Assembly (NCBI GenBank): GCA_025266875.1
Contig: JALLLT010000017.1
Span: 682,001-746,000, forward strand
Source of the DNA: Fennellomyces sp. T-0311
Lineage: Eukaryota > Mucoromycota > Mucoromycetes > Mucorales > Lichtheimiaceae
Length of the DNA stretch: 64,000 nt
Direction of reading: 5' to 3'
Shown: positions 47,817 to 58,390 of the stretch, piece after piece
How positions within the stretch are numbered: position 1 is the stretch's first letter
How the letters are laid out: each line of letters begins with the position of its first letter
Notes under the pieces: generated by a model
The model's input: the letters and a program-made list of their open reading frames with translations, nothing else
The model's database searches: none
What the model was told of the DNA's origin: nothing
Translations under genes and position numbers: made by a program

Positions 47817-50037
47817 TTAATACAGGCGCTCAAAATTGATGTCCAAGTTCTTTATAGCTACCACAGAGTAACCGAGAGTCTGCAATTGGTCCTTGTGCTG
47901 TGAGCTCTCCGGAAGGCTCCACTTATACTTTCGCACTAATCATGCAATGAATACCAAAGTACCTCAATAGCGATAGTAATCCACAACTGTTATACTTACA
48001 GAGCATAGAAAGAAAAACTCTTTCCTGGAATACACTAAAGTTCATGCCAATGCATTGTCGGGATCCATACCCAAAGGCCAACCATGGGGTACCATTGGTT
48101 TCTTTCATAACTTTCTCGGCTTCTCCATTTGGGGCAAAACGCTCTGGCTTAAATATGTGTGGATCTTTCCAGACTGATGTGCTATGATGTAAATCTTGGA
48201 TCTAATAAGGACTGTCAGTTGTAAATTTATCCCGATAAGCGTGATACTTGCATCTACAATAACCTTAGTTCCCTTTGGAATAAAGACGCCATCAAGTTCG
48301 GTATCTTCAGATGCTGTCCTTGGAACAGCCATTGAAATTGGTGGGTTCATCCGCAGTGCCTTATGAGAAATGTCATTGTTATATCACTCATCAGATCCAT
48401 GCGCAAGACTTTACTAACCTCTCGAGCAATCATATCGATGTACTTGAACTCGCGTGCTTGCTCAGCAGTAGGCATAACATCTTTCTGTTGATCACCCAAG
48501 ACATTGATTGCTTCCTTTCGAGCTTTCTGTTGAATGTCCTGTAAATCATCACATCGTTACTAGTGAGGAACTAGTGTTGCTTACATTAGGGCATTAGTCC
48601 CTTAGAGCTAATAGTTTACCTGATTAACTGCCAAATAGTACACCGCGCTGGATAGCGCATTTGCAGAGCTTTCATGGCCAGCAATAAAAAAGATACAAAG
48701 GTTGTTCTATCGGTATACGGTCAATATCAGTACGACTATGTAGTGCTATGAACGACAATTCATAAAATTGATGGAGGTACCTTGAGAAGTTCGTCCGATA
48801 AAGTGCCTTTTCCTTCTTCGCCAGCTGCGAGCATAAGGGTAAGGAGATCCATCTCCGCATCTTGAGTCCAATCGTTATTAAGCGATGAACCCGTTGTTCT
48901 TAGTTGGTTGCGCTTTTCATCGATAACTTTCTGCATCATCCCATGGAACTTGGTAAGCTCCTGATGCATTTTTCTTCGTTCCGGAAATAAAAACAATAGG
49001 TGTCTGTCAACAAATGGAAATAGTAGATAACGTGGATCGATTGCCGCCTTGAATATTGTTTCATAGCGAACTTTCCATTCGCTTTCAGGGTTTTCAATAG
49101 CATGGAAATTGAATCCTGTGATATAAGGTTATATTTCTGTATAGGTAATTCATTATGATTACCAGCTTACCGAAACTAACTAGTCCAATGGAGTCAAGGG
49201 TCAAGCGCTCCATCATTCCACGGAATTCGATAGGCTGTTCCAAAATCTGGTCCATTTGCATGAATACTTTCTGTGATAATAGACCGAAGAGATTTATGGG
49301 TAAAGACCGATGGAATGCAGGATTTGCAACCTGCAGATGGTATTCAGTATGATGAACCAATAGCATACTGCATAGTAAGCATACATACCATTCGTTGTAA
49401 CTTCCAGTCGTTGCCCGTGGAGAAAACGACATTACGCTGCACAATCAAACGGCCGGAAAGTGTGCCTTTGCGACCTTCGATGAAATCGGCTCCCTTAGGA
49501 AACAGATCTGAAAGATACATTGGTATGATCTATTAAATTAAATGGGCATAACTTTACCTTGTTTCAACAGCACCAGTTTGGCGATTTCTGGCCGTGTTAT
49601 ATGAACAGCCCATCCATTGATGTCGAAACGCTAATAGTTTTCACTGAATTAGGTGTCTAAAATAGCTTTAAATCACATTATATACTTACCACATACATGC
49701 CATGACTTGATTTTGATGCCACCAAATCAGTGAGTTCTTTAGTAACCTGATTGACCGGTTGCATATTGAGTAGTCTTTTTAAGTATCCAAAAAAGCTAAC
49801 TTGCGGCAGCGAGCGAAGATGTTTCGGTGGTTTTGTAAGCTTATCATGGACCAAATGAATAGCCATCACAGCAGTTATAATGGAGGTAATGGGTATCAAG
49901 CTCTTAGAAAAGATGCTCAGAATAAGAGCGTCCCCTGTACTAGTAGCATTCACATTCGAAAGATAGGGACCAACTGCACCAGCGATAAAGGGCATTATAG
50001 TAATAGTGTCTGATAAAGGAGAAAAGGAGAGATACAT
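47817..50037 (-). CDS. Cytochrome P450, copy A
   Basis: Ten exons, complement(47817..47935, 48000..48201, 48252..48359, 48419..48538, 48620..48706, 48781..49115, 49171..49330, 49389..49507, 49558..49630, 49690..50037), give 556 aa. It has an N-terminal hydrophobic anchor ('IPITSIITAVMAIHLV'), the proline-rich hinge 'KPPKHLRSLP', oxygen-binding helix 'FFIAGHESSAN', ExxR split over an intron ('ARE|ALRM'), 'FKPERF' and the heme loop 'FGYGSRQCIGMNFS' with the cysteine ligand. So it is an ER-bound monooxygenase; substrate unknown. ATG 50037 or the Met 14 codons later could start. Intron 8 begins GCAAGT after GAT; copy B has GTAAGC at the same place. A further intron (47936..47999) is present here and absent in copy B. 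Confidence 0.9.
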
Positions 50038-51055
50038 GTCTGTACGGGTTTATAAGTGCAAAATTTCAATGCGCAGGTATGGAGAACGCAGATATCCAGT
50101 AACGTTGCTTTAGATGAAAGCGATCGTACAGTCCACATGTAGTATTGTACAACAAAAGCTGCTAACAGGACTGAAGGGTATTGATCATGTGAGACTAGTA
50201 GTTCTAAATATGAGTAAGTTATTATGACAATGCATGATTTGTGAAGCTATACCTAGATCGATTATATATGCGTAAGCAAAATGAACCCTTAATGGAATCA
50301 ACGGTATGCTGATGCATCATATCAGAAACAAAAGCGTATGTGGTTGCATATTGCAAAAGCACGCGATGCTTCTTGAGTTTGCAGCGTACATATCGGCATA
50401 CGGAGCTAATACAAGAAACAGGAAATCGCGATATAAATGACCAGAAAGCATGACCAGTCCCTTAATATGATTAGGCCCTGATTACATGTGGTATATCAAA
50501 TTTTTTCGGCAATAGATTTTCTTTTGGAAGGTCATAGATCACCGCGCACTTACTAGCGTGCTTTTCAATCATCCTCAAGGGCTCTAACTGGGTATGTGTC
50601 GAAGTTCGTATACCTAGCCTAAAAAAGACTACTTTGAAAAAACGAGGTTTGAGGTCTATGCATGAGATATTGCATCAAGCGGATCCGTAAACCTGGATTG
50701 GGTAGGGCTTAAAAAGAGATAACTAATCGCTGTCAATGAACAATTGAAGTACATAATTTTGAGGGAAAGTTCTGTACTGTTCCATCCCTAAACGACGACT
50801 GTAGGTGCTAAACTTTTGCCATGAGTAGTGAACAATGGCCACAATAATACTAACAGAAAACAATAGCCGATATCGATTATATAAACTTTCTTAGCTACAT
50901 AATACTGATATTGCTGAAGAAGTGAACCAAAAACGAAAACGATAAGGGAAAATTAATCGTGATAATAACGTAGACCTTTAACACGACGACTGAGAGTTAA
51001 GAAGCTAGTATTTAAATATAATATATATACAAAACGGCTGCTATAAGAAATAATA
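50038..51055. other. Intergenic, about 1 kb
   Basis: Promoter of P450 A and 3' flank of thioesterase copy 3. AT-rich, nothing coding recognised. Confidence 0.5.
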
Positions 51056-51687
51056 CTATAGTTTACTTTCTGTATTTGATCCATGCTTATAATCAGCACG
51101 AACTTTAACAAACGTTGCCGTGCAGCACAGATCTCCATTATCAGCATCATATACTTTGGTATGTATGTGTGCTATATTCTTGCTAACTTTGTAGACATGG
51201 CATTCAAACCGTGCAGTTTGTCCAGCTCTCATACTTCGTAAAAATGATATGGATATGTCCGAAGTCATACCAAACCACTGCCACTGATTTTTCCCTACAA
51301 ACGTTTTGTTGTTTGAAAAGTTAAGCTGTGAAGAAAACATTTGTGCAAAAGCTCTACAAGGTACCTTGGTGAACTCCCATAACAAAGTGATTGCAAATAT
51401 CGATACTTGTTGCCATAAACCCTGAATGAATGGATAGATATCTTTGTATAAACGTTTAGCTTTTATCCGAAAGTACTCACAATTTTAAATGATACTTACT
51501 GACTACAGTGATGCTCTTGTAACTTTAGCTCGTAAACCAGCTTTTCCGGTCTGGCTTCGACAATCGCCAGAGCGGATAACAGCTCCGTTTCCCAGAAGCT
51601 CTTGCCAGGAGGTAATGGCCGAGATGTCTGGCTCAACCATTCTGTAACCTTGGGATAGTTGTCTGCAAGATCTGTAGGCGTCTTCAT
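51056..51687 (-). CDS. Hotdog-fold acyl-CoA thioesterase (copy 3, divergent)
   Basis: Exons complement(51056..51294, 51365..51441, 51500..51687) give 167 aa. The middle exon is 77 nt, exactly as in copies 1 and 2, with the same phases. Only the acceptor ACAAAG|ATATC keeps the conserved block: 'IHSGFMATSIDICNHF' aligns with 'IHGGCVATIIDICSSF'. The HGG turn has become HSG, but the active-site Asp is kept. Third exon: 'GMTSDISISFLRSMRAGQTARFEC' matches 'GVSTDLAVSYMSGMSAGQTARLEC'. The C-terminus is longer and ends NTESKL. It lies between two P450 genes, which suggests lipid or secondary metabolism. The altered HGG turn may lower or change activity. Confidence 0.85.
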
Positions 51688-54311
51688 GCTGCTGTGTACA
51701 AATAAAAGAGATTTGATGTACCGGCAAAGGAACTTTCTATTTAATATTTAGTACAACGGACTTACCACCTGTATATGTATACACATGCGATGCAAAAAAA
51801 TATGGAATTTATCCAAACATGTCAACGTCATAAGATAATGCTGAGGTTTAGTGAATGTAGGAACCATATATATTTTAAATCGCTTTATATACTAAAATAA
51901 CTCGATATAATGTAAATAAGCTTCGATCCACGAATTACCATCCTGAACCATGCTAAAACCAGGGTGATCCATATTTTACGAAGAAGAGATGTAGGTATAT
52001 AATATTCACAAAAAAGATAGGATCAAATGCGTATGCACTCCTCTCATCCAGAAAAGTAGAAAAAAGGCAGCGAATGCAAGGCTACAGTTTGATAACGATA
52101 AAGCAACTACGCCAGTGAATTTTCAATATTCCGCTTTGCTTTTGACCATGAAGAATCACCTGGCTCTCTTTTATTCCTGAACAATGAAGTTCGAGCCAGC
52201 CATTACTACTCGTCCCATGTCTTTGTCATTAAATCTATATCGCTGTACCTATTATGTTTCGCTCATAAAGTCGAGGACTTCTCTGTCTTTTCCTGCATAC
52301 TGCATGAATATTAAAAGGAATGGAACAAAGCAAGCACTCCGGGAGAAACAAATAAAGGGGTTTGCCTAGACTTGCTGGATTCTACAGATTCATGTCTGGG
52401 AACTTGCTTTGACCCGAACCGCATTCAGCCGAAGTTTACAGTTTACGCAATAAAATAGTAATGACCGAACTTTATGATTTGGTAGTAGTATCCTATTTAA
52501 TCATCACGCAGAGCACCACTCTATCTGTTGCAAAAAAAGGCAAAAATTATGAATATGTTTTTTCTAAAAATCTCATTTAAATTTGCTACATGGGAACACT
52601 TTTTAACGTATATGCTGAAGATGGGACTATGAGTATTGTGCTACAGATTGTATTGATCTCGATAAGGCTACTTGAGGAAGTTCTCACGGAGCAATTCTAA
52701 TTCTCTGAATTAGATCGAATCTATATGTACCCAACTGAAAAACACGGGTTCGTTGTCGTCCTGGTACGTTCAAAGGATGCTACTTTCACATACTTTGTTC
52801 ATGGAACTATCTACATTTATGCGTGACGACGCGTTTTCCGGGCGCGATTTTAATATAAGCGTATATATTTATTTATTCACGGGTAACGTAAGGGAGTCTT
52901 GCACCTGCATAGCATAAAGTATGCCGTTTATGACGAGCATCGAAATAAAACAGATTGATGCAGCTAATGTCTGTTTCCTGCCTTTGATTAACGCCATATT
53001 ACAGCTGTGTTTATATTCTAAGTACAGTTTCTTGCAGGATTATATATGACATACTGATGTAATGGTAGTTTCAGTTACCACGGTAAGTGTGTCAGTGTGT
53101 TTACTGTATCAAATATCAAAACGCTCGGTCGGACATTGCCAATTGCGTCAGATTGCACGGCATGTGGTAATCGGGGGCCTATGGCAATATGGCTTGTAGA
53201 GAGCACAGACTGCTGAATTTAAACATAAATGGTTAAAACTGCATGCAGACCAACCGACAGTCTACGGAAAAACGCCATAACTTTCTATTTATGTACTATA
53301 CATAGCCATAAGCAATTATGCCACAACTTCCTAAAGCTGGTTCCATGCGCTTGGCTGGCACGATGCACATGTAAAGGAAGTCTTACAAATATCAGTATAT
53401 ATGACTTGTACCGCTCGAATTAAATTATGCAATATAACTAGTAAATTAATGTGCTGGCAATGTCAAAATGCATTATAGTATCGAAGGTTCCTCGATTAAT
53501 ACTGGTGCTGGTGAGTGGTATACCAGCCGTTCATTGCTTAGGTATGCGGCATATATAGCATTACCAGTCTTCTTTGATATGGCTGTATCATGAACTTGAA
53601 TTCAGATATATTTATATATCTAGACTTCAGATGCGTAAATTGATGGATAAAACAGTTTTCTTGACGTAGACTTTTTGATAGTATCTGAACCCGAACTAAC
53701 TATAAGGCAGAGTTGCAAAAGTTTGAAATCGTGGTGATTATCTAACTCACGTACATTAATTGTGTTTATTTTACAATATCAGATATCAAAACAGGACAGC
53801 GCACATAATTCTTTCGTTTAAATAACAGTTGACACACAGATAAACTTAAGATTTAACCTCTAGGAAATAAATTAAATGCAATGCGTGCACTAAATTGCGT
53901 ATATAATAATTAAAGGTGTTGTCAATGCTTTACGTGATGTCAAACAAAACTCAGTCGTCGCCCATGTCAGTTCTACCTGATGATGCCATTTTCAAATGTC
54001 ATTAATAGATCGAATCGTTACGTATGTGTTTCTTAATATGACAACTGGTTTTGTTTGGATACGTAGATTGTTAATTCGCGTCTTCATACAGTTTAGCTAA
54101 GGAACTAGTAGTCTAAACTGGTGATTGCGTATCATCATACACATCGCTTAACTGGGGCATTTGTCACCATAGCCTTGGTCACTCATTAATCGTACATTGA
54201 GTAGAAATAGATACTTTGTCAAATCGCAATTGGTAAATATATTGTGATCGTATATGTATAAAGCTACGGAAGAAAGTACCAAAGCAATATATCATTCAAG
54301 TAGCAGCTACA
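51688..54311. other. Long AT-rich intergenic region, 2.6 kb
   Basis: No exon chain found on either strand. It may hold decayed sequence, but I could not match any piece to the families seen elsewhere in the window. Confidence 0.5.
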
Positions 54312-56368
54312 CTAATAAAGTCGTTCAAATTCGATATCCAAATCGCAAGTGGTTACTAAGGTATATCCTCGAGTCAAAAGTTGGTGCTGATGGATTGAGC
54401 CCTCCGGAAGTTTCCATCGGTACTTCCGTAACAGCATGGCAAGAAGAATACGTGCTTGGAGTACACTAAAGTTCATGCCTATGCATTGCCTGGCTCCGAA
54501 ACCAAATCCCAGCCAGGGTATTCCACCAGTCTCTTTTCTTATCTGTTCGGCTTCTCCTTGCGGTGAAAACCGTTCTGGATTAAACGTGTATGGATCTTTC
54601 CAGACTGACGAGTTATGGTGTAGGTCTTGAAGCTAGTAAATAATGTCATGAAGCTCAGGCGATTAAAATTGCATATAAAATGTTGCTTACATCCACAATA
54701 AATCGTGTGCCCTTAGGTATATATACACCTTCAAGCTCAGTGTCCTCTGTTGCCGTTCTAGGAGCAGTCATAGCAATAGGCGGATTCATTCGCAAAGCCT
54801 TTTGAAAGATATGTTTAACTGGCGAGACCATTTTCTACGGGTGATATGTACTAACCTCCTTACTGATCATATCGATATACAAAAGATCGCGCGCTTGATC
54901 CGTCGTAGGAATTAGATCTTCTGGTTGATCACCCAAAACCCGTATTGCTTCCTCGCGAGCTTTTCGTTGAATATCCTGTATTCCGTCGTCAATGAGATAA
55001 AAAGAATAAGTAGTAGTTCATTAATAACGCACCTGATTAACTGCCAAGTAATACGCTGCACTTGTTAATCCGTTCGCAGAGCTTTCGTGACCGGCAATAA
55101 AAAATATACAAAGGTTATTCTATCCGAGAGCTTAGTATACACTTTTTGACAATATATAGTGCACGAAGTACCTTAAGTAGCTCATCGGATAACGTACCAC
55201 TCCCTTCTTCCCCGGCTTCTAGCATCATTTCTAGAAGGTCTTTCTCTTCTCCATCATACGTATCATTGCTAACATCAGCTGTATCAAATTTCCTTATGCG
55301 CTTGCGTTTCTCCTCAATAACACTCTGCATCATGTCAAGGAATTTCGTTAGTTCTTGGTGCATTCTTCTTCGTTCAGGAACTAGAAACAGGAGGTATCTT
55401 TCAATGAAAGGGAATAGCAGGAAGCGCGGATTAATGGCTGCCTTGACTATTGCTTCGTATCTGATCTTCCATTCGCTATCTGGATTATCGATGGCATGAA
55501 AGTCAAACCCTAATCAATAACAATATAAAGAAGTAAATTATCATGAGAGTGGCTCTTGTTATAATTATTTAGTTTAATTTATCTTGATTCTTACCGAAGG
55601 TAGCAATTCCTATGGCGTCCAAAGTAAAACGCTCCATCATCCGGCGCATTTCGATTGGTTTGTCGATGTCACGGTCCATTTGCACAAATAATTTCTGCGC
55701 CAATTTACCAAAGAGCTTACTTGGCATCGAACGATGGAATGCTGGATTCGCAACCTGCAGACGATGTAAATAGATAATCCGCTAGTACACTAATGCACGA
55801 GAAAAGTGTGTACATACCTTTCGCTGTGCTTTCCAATCTTCATCAGTGGAAAAAATAATATTAGGTTGCACAATTAGGCGCCCGGAAAGTGTCCCTTTCC
55901 GGCTTTCAATGAACTCCCCTCTCTTGGAAAACAGATCTTTAAGTTTTCATCAGAATTATTATTCCTAGTCAATGTTGTTTAGGCCTGATGCCCTATTATT
56001 TTCCATACGTTGCTTAAGAGAAATTATCTTTGCTGTTTCTGGTCGCGTTACATGAGCGGCCCAACCATTGAGGTCGAAACGCTACAATTATCAAATACAT
56101 TATTAAGCTTCTTAGATTTTCAACAGTTACCTTAAAAGCATACCATATACAATCCGTGATGTTCCTTTGATGCTGCCACGTCTGTGAGTTCTTTGGTAAT
56201 TTGATTGACTTGTTCCAATCTAAGTATCCGTATAAGATATCTGAAAAAGCCAACTTGAGGTAAGTGTCGCAAATTTTTCGGCGGCTTTGTAATCTTGTCA
56301 TTTAAAATGTAGAGAGTCATAGCAATGACTATAATAGCAAAAAGCGCCCTAATAGAAACGTCGAACAT
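54312..56368 (-). CDS. Cytochrome P450, copy B
   Basis: Nine exons, complement(54312..54632, 54691..54798, 54856..54975, 55033..55119, 55172..55509, 55595..55754, 55818..55936, 56009..56081, 56144..56368), give 516 aa. Exons 2, 3, 4, 6, 7 and 8 have the same lengths as in copy A (73, 119, 160, 87, 120, 108). The last exon of 321 nt equals copy A's last two (202 + 119), so one intron is cleanly missing. Motifs: anchor 'FAIIVIAMTLYIL', 'KPPKNLRHLP', 'FFIAGHESSAN', 'SKE|ALRM', 'FNPERF' and heme loop 'FGFGARQCIGMNFS'. It appears functional. Its N-terminus is shorter than copy A's. The start codon lies about 25 bp from the presumed end of a retroelement LTR, so its promoter has probably been displaced. 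Confidence 0.9.
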
Positions 56369-56392
56369 AACTCTCTGTAGTAGTTTGAACGT

Positions 56393-56802
56393 TGTAACGA
56401 GTAAAGTCGGTTTGTGCTACCACAGTTTCCTAATCCAATTTTTCCATCAGATTTTTATCTTTTTTTCATCATATTCTTATCTTCTTTTTATCTTATTTTT
56501 ATAATACTATACACATATATTCAACTTCTTTTTATCTTTTATTACTACTTCTTTATCAGTGTGTAACCGCTGAACAAGTATAAATAGCCCGATTTTGCAG
56601 AGCGAATAAAGCAGTTAACTTATACTCATTGTTTACACACAAACATTAGGCAAAGCCTTGATATCTTTTTGATCTGAATAAGCCAAAAGTGCTAAGATCT
56701 ATTATTTTTGTTAACTCACCCAGCCTACAAACCTTTTTTTTTTTCACTCTTAAACTTATATTGTGAACTACCGTTCACTCTCCTACAAGAAATACTCTAT
56801 CA
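56393..56802 (+). repeat. Presumed 5' LTR
   Basis: Bounded by TG (56393) and CA (56801-56802). It contains a T-rich first part, a TATAAAT box at 56579-56585 and AATAAA at 56605-56610. Limits are inferred because the 3' copy is not in the window. Confidence 0.5.
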
Positions 56803-56803
56803 A

Positions 56804-56821
56804 TTGGTGCTCACTACAGGG
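56804..56821 (+). other. Presumed tRNA primer-binding site
   Basis: TTGGTGCTCACTACAGGG directly follows the LTR-like end. Its reverse complement ends CACCA, as a tRNA 3' end would. Confidence 0.4.
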
Positions 56822-56941
56822 GAAAGCAAACATATTCCCAGTATAAACAACAAAGCTATTCAAAAACAAAAAAAATCGTAAAACACAATTCCACTCTACA
56901 CTTTTAACCCAACGCTACCAAGCAAATTACTACCCGTCAAA

Positions 56942-58390
56942 ATGTCTATCCACAGCCAGGAACAAGTTATTACCGCTGATGATTCGAACAGAATCATCGA
57001 CTCGACCGAAGGAAGTGAGATTCAAGAGGAACATCTGTATTCATCGGAAGTTTCGTCTCACTCTGGAAAACGTTTGTCCGAACTAACTGTGTTGGATACG
57101 CGCCCTATCTACCCACCTCAAAGCCTTAGTTTTGGAGGCTATGAGAACGAGAACTTTATCAAGTTCCGAAGCGAGTTTCGCCAATATATGTTGTTGGCAG
57201 GAATCTTTGGTAACACCGCTCGGCAGATTCAAGTTCTGCATGCCATCTTGAGAGGACCCGCTCTTGCCTTTTTCGAAAGGAAGATCTTCCCACGTCTGGA
57301 GAGCAAAACTGATGCCGCAGTACGCACACTTGAAGATGTGCTAGAACTACTCGAGATCGAGTATGTAACCGATCATGACATTCTGCGAATGAAAGAAGAA
57401 TTCAGTCGCATGACTCAACTTGCTGATGAAAGTCCACGCCAATTTCTCGGTCGTCTTCGAGAAGCATTGGATATGGTTAACATGGAAGACCAGGACGCCT
57501 TGTATACACGATTTAAGCAAGGACTATTGCCGGAAATCCGAGCTCATTGTTACTCTACCGGATTTTTGGAGCACAACCAATTCTTACAAGCCGCTGATGG
57601 ATATTGGTTTGCGCACCGAGAAATGTTAAAGCGCAAGAATATGACGCCTCGTCATTATTCCGACGCACATGATTTATTGGCTACACAACTTGCCGATCTT
57701 AATTCGTGGCACGAAAATCGAGTTGTTAATGGCAACATTTCTGATGAAGAAATCAGCTTCCTTTTACAACAAGGATTTAAAATGACAGATGCTGTCAAGT
57801 ATTTGGCTGCCAAAATGGCAGAAACGAACTTGAAAGGAATGTACTTTCAACATTGGCCCGAACGCGAAAACCGTGAGACACGTGCCCCACGTCAGCAACA
57901 ACAGAATCGTTACCAACCCCAGCGACAGCAAAATCGCTACAATAATAACTACCGTCAGAACAATGGACCACGACCCAACAACCAAGGGTACCGTCAAAAT
58001 GATCGAGGAAACACTAACGATCAATGGGCAAGCCAGGATCATGAGGAAGCACAAGGCAATCAGTCGCCTGTGAATGGCCAGAGATATGACAATCAGAATT
58101 CCGGATATGGTCAATATCCTAGAAAGGCTCCCCAAAACGAACCATTTTATCACTCCCGAAGACATGAATTTGGACGCAACAAATCGGTTCCTTTAGATAA
58201 GCGTTTTACTAGCATCAACGAGCAGACAGGTGCAATTGAGTACGACTACAAAGGTGCTTGGAAGGATGCCGATGAACGACTAGAACGTCGAGAACAAAAC
58301 ACTGAACGATGGAATCCGCCTGTGCAACGATTTGAAAATGACTATAGAAGAAATTTCAACAATGGCACTCAAATGCATTCAAAAAACTAA
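56942..58390 (+). CDS. Gag polyprotein of Ty3/gypsy element
   Basis: 482 aa from ATG 56942. Residues ~70-230 form a retrotransposon gag/capsid domain ('FIKFRSEFRQYMLLAG', 'LHAILRGPALAFFERK', 'MTQLADESPRQFLGRLREAL', 'RFKQGLLPEIRAH'). There is no CCHC zinc knuckle. In its place is a stretch of ~120 residues rich in Arg, Asn, Gln and Tyr (about 315-430), probably the RNA-binding part. The stop TAA at 58388 is immediately preceded by an A_AAA_AAC heptamer, and the protease frame continues in the -1 frame from there. Confidence 0.88.
   Translation: MSIHSQEQVITADDSNRIIDSTEGSEIQEEHLYSSEVSSHSGKRLSELTVLDTRPIYPPQSLSFGGYENENFIKFRSEFRQYMLLAGIFGNTARQIQVLHAILRGPALAFFERKIFPRLESKTDAAVRTLEDVLELLEIEYVTDHDILRMKEEFSRMTQLADESPRQFLGRLREALDMVNMEDQDALYTRFKQGLLPEIRAHCYSTGFLEHNQFLQAADGYWFAHREMLKRKNMTPRHYSDAHDLLATQLADLNSWHENRVVNGNISDEEISFLLQQGFKMTDAVKYLAAKMAETNLKGMYFQHWPERENRETRAPRQQQQNRYQPQRQQNRYNNNYRQNNGPRPNNQGYRQNDRGNTNDQWASQDHEEAQGNQSPVNGQRYDNQNSGYGQYPRKAPQNEPFYHSRRHEFGRNKSVPLDKRFTSINEQTGAIEYDYKGAWKDADERLERREQNTERWNPPVQRFENDYRRNFNNGTQMHSKN
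58381..58387 (+). promoter_or_regulatory. Candidate -1 ribosomal frameshift site (A AAA AAC)
   Basis: In the gag frame the bases read (TC)A AAA AAC TAA, a textbook X XXY YYZ slippery heptamer touching the stop. Slipping back one base continues CTA AAT GGC into the open protease frame. The downstream GC-rich run (GCCCTGCCGCC...GCGGTCGGC) could form a stem. Confidence 0.7.

Noticed and set aside
57764..58165. 133-codon minus-strand hydrophobic frame
   Set aside because: Antisense of the Asn/Gln-rich gag tract, which gives Val/Ile/Leu-rich shadows by base composition.
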